This document shows, piece by piece, positions 5,689-6,180 of a stretch of DNA of 6,180 bases. The stretch covers positions 1 through 6,180 of the forward strand of contig JBNKNO010000092.1 of the NCBI GenBank assembly GCA_050293885.1, written 5' to 3'. The notes under the pieces are model-generated. The model searched no databases, was not told the origin of the DNA, and saw nothing but the letters and a program-made list of their open reading frames with translations. A program made the position numbers and the translations under genes. Source of the stretch: Nitrogeniibacter sp050293885. Lineage in GTDB: Bacteria > Pseudomonadota > Gammaproteobacteria > Burkholderiales > Rhodocyclaceae. Position 1 is the stretch's first letter, and each line of letters starts with the position of its first letter.

Positions 5689-6056
5689 CTAACGCGAGTC
5701 AGCGATGAATCGTTTCAAATACCGCCACGCATTTTGTATTCCGCCCGTCGCTGGCGGCGGTGGTTTTTCGTCGGGCGTGCGCGCTTCGCTGGGCAGGGCT
5801 TTCGCGGTTCGCAAATGTGCGGCAGTCAATAGCTCCGGCAACACCGGGCGGGCAAGCTTTGAGTCCGGCGGCGTGGTTCAAATTGCCCAGGTTTCAGGGG
5901 GTCCGGGTTCGCCACGCCGCGCCAATGGTTGCGTTTTCGTGAGTGCCAGTTTGTCGGGCCATCCCGTTTCTGCCGCGTTTTTGCCCAACAAGTCGGTCAA
6001 GGCGCTCCCTTCGGTCGCTAGGACGCGCCGCATGCGGCGCGCCTCTTACCTTTCAC
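5683..6056 (+). mobile_element. First integron gene cassette (cassette-like segment from attI core to attC)
   Basis: The segment starts at the TT of the attI-like core and ends where the attC-like structure breaks off, giving about 374 bases, an ordinary cassette size. It contains one open frame starting 22 bases from the left edge, but no strong coding signal. The segment appears fixed in place, because both the integrase and the right-hand site of its attC are damaged. Confidence 0.5.
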
Positions 6057-6148
6057 TACAAGGGCTTCCCCCCGAAATACAAGCATCAGTTCAAATCATC
6101 TGTTTCTCCGTTTCGTTTCGTGGACGGGCAGCGCGTGGTCGAAGCTGA
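5705..6148 (+). CDS. Hypothetical cassette open frame (doubtful)
   Basis: An open frame of 147 residues starts with ATG 12 bases after the GCCTAAC next to the attI core. It is rich in Ser, Gly, Ala and Arg, has no recognisable domain and no good ribosome site (only GCGAG). Residues from about 93 (PNKSVK onward) are simply a translation of the attC-like site, and the last 30 or so are read from whatever follows it. Other forward frames are also open over much of the segment. I think the cassette may be non-coding, or code only for the part before attC; I have an unverified impression that similar translations occur as hypothetical proteins in other proteobacteria. Confidence 0.3.
   Translation: MNRFKYRHAFCIPPVAGGGGFSSGVRASLGRAFAVRKCAAVNSSGNTGRASFESGGVVQIAQVSGGPGSPRRANGCVFVSASLSGHPVSAAFLPNKSVKALPSVARTRRMRRASYLSLQGLPPEIQASVQIICFSVSFRGRAARGRS
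5983..6056 (+). other. attC-like recombination site lacking a normal right-hand (R') core
   Basis: The left side is canonical: GCCCAAC (5983-5989) fits the R'' consensus RYYYAAC, then a five-base spacer, then GGTCAAGGCGC (5995-6005) as L''. GCGCCTCTTACC (6039-6050) pairs with L'' apart from unpaired bases on each strand, as expected of the folded attC strand. Between them is a perfect 18-base palindrome (6024-6041, centred on GCATGC) as the variable hairpin. Where R' should read GTTGGGC, the sequence instead reads CACTACAAGGGC. The site therefore looks half-lost and is probably unable to recombine normally. Confidence 0.62.
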
Positions 6149-6180
6149 TGGACTGCGTGACTACAACCGGTCATGTTGGG
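6054..6180 (+). other. Open frame without a start at the right edge, possible 5'-truncated gene
   Basis: From the broken attC onward, the frame beginning at 6054 reads HYKGFPPKYKHQF, then about 16 residues later VDGQRVVEADGLRDYNRSCW, and is still open at the edge. The mix of charged, aromatic and hydrophobic residues looks more like real protein than the other frames here. I see no ATG; the only in-frame start upstream is a GTG at 5943 inside the cassette. It may be a gene whose 5' end was lost where the attC was broken. I do not recognise the protein. Confidence 0.35.

Noticed and set aside
5489..5692. Plus-strand open frame through the attI region (67 residues)
   Set aside because: Ser/Arg-rich with no domain or ribosome site, and it runs opposite the integrase fragment and across the crossover core.
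6024..6041. Palindrome as an intrinsic terminator
   Set aside because: No T-run follows, and the palindrome fits the variable hairpin of an attC site between the L'' and L' boxes.

Overview
The window looks like chromosomal DNA of a nitrogen-fixing, high-G+C proteobacterium. A betaproteobacterium of the Azoarcus/Thauera/Dechloromonas type is my best guess, from protein style and gene order rather than from any search. It has three parts.

Part 1 (positions 1-3158, minus strand) is a nif accessory operon. In transcription order it holds nifV (homocitrate synthase), a nif-type cysE (serine O-acetyltransferase, sometimes called nifP), a small TPR-like protein of unknown function, nifW, and the start of nifZ, which runs off the left edge. 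Genes are packed tightly, with one ATGA overlap and gaps of about 7, 10 and 12 bases. Upstream of nifV is a textbook control region: a perfect sigma-54 -24/-12 element (3066-3080) and a perfectly palindromic NifA site (3143-3158), with AT-rich DNA between them. Together the genes make homocitrate for FeMo-cofactor, supply cysteine for Fe-S cluster building, and help mature or protect the MoFe protein. In the sequence as given, cysE runs in frame into the TPR gene. A much more protein-like, Cys-rich CysE C-terminus lies in the -1 frame and ends in its own stop just before the next ATG, so a one-base deletion or sequencing error is likely.

Part 2 (3342-5225, plus strand) is a divergent membrane-bound hybrid histidine kinase: two membrane segments, an extracytoplasmic helical sensor region, HisKA, HATPase and a C-terminal receiver domain. 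The longest open frame for this gene starts within the nifV control region, but the protein features favour the ATG at 3342.

Part 3 (about 5239-6180) has a different character and looks like a decayed chromosomal integron. On the minus strand is the N-terminus of an integron-type tyrosine recombinase, broken by a stop codon after 35 residues. It is divergent from an attI-like crossover site (GTTGGGC, 5682-5688). This is followed by a cassette-like segment ending in an attC-like structure whose right-hand (R') site is missing or altered. The last 125 bases carry an open frame without a start, which I cannot identify.
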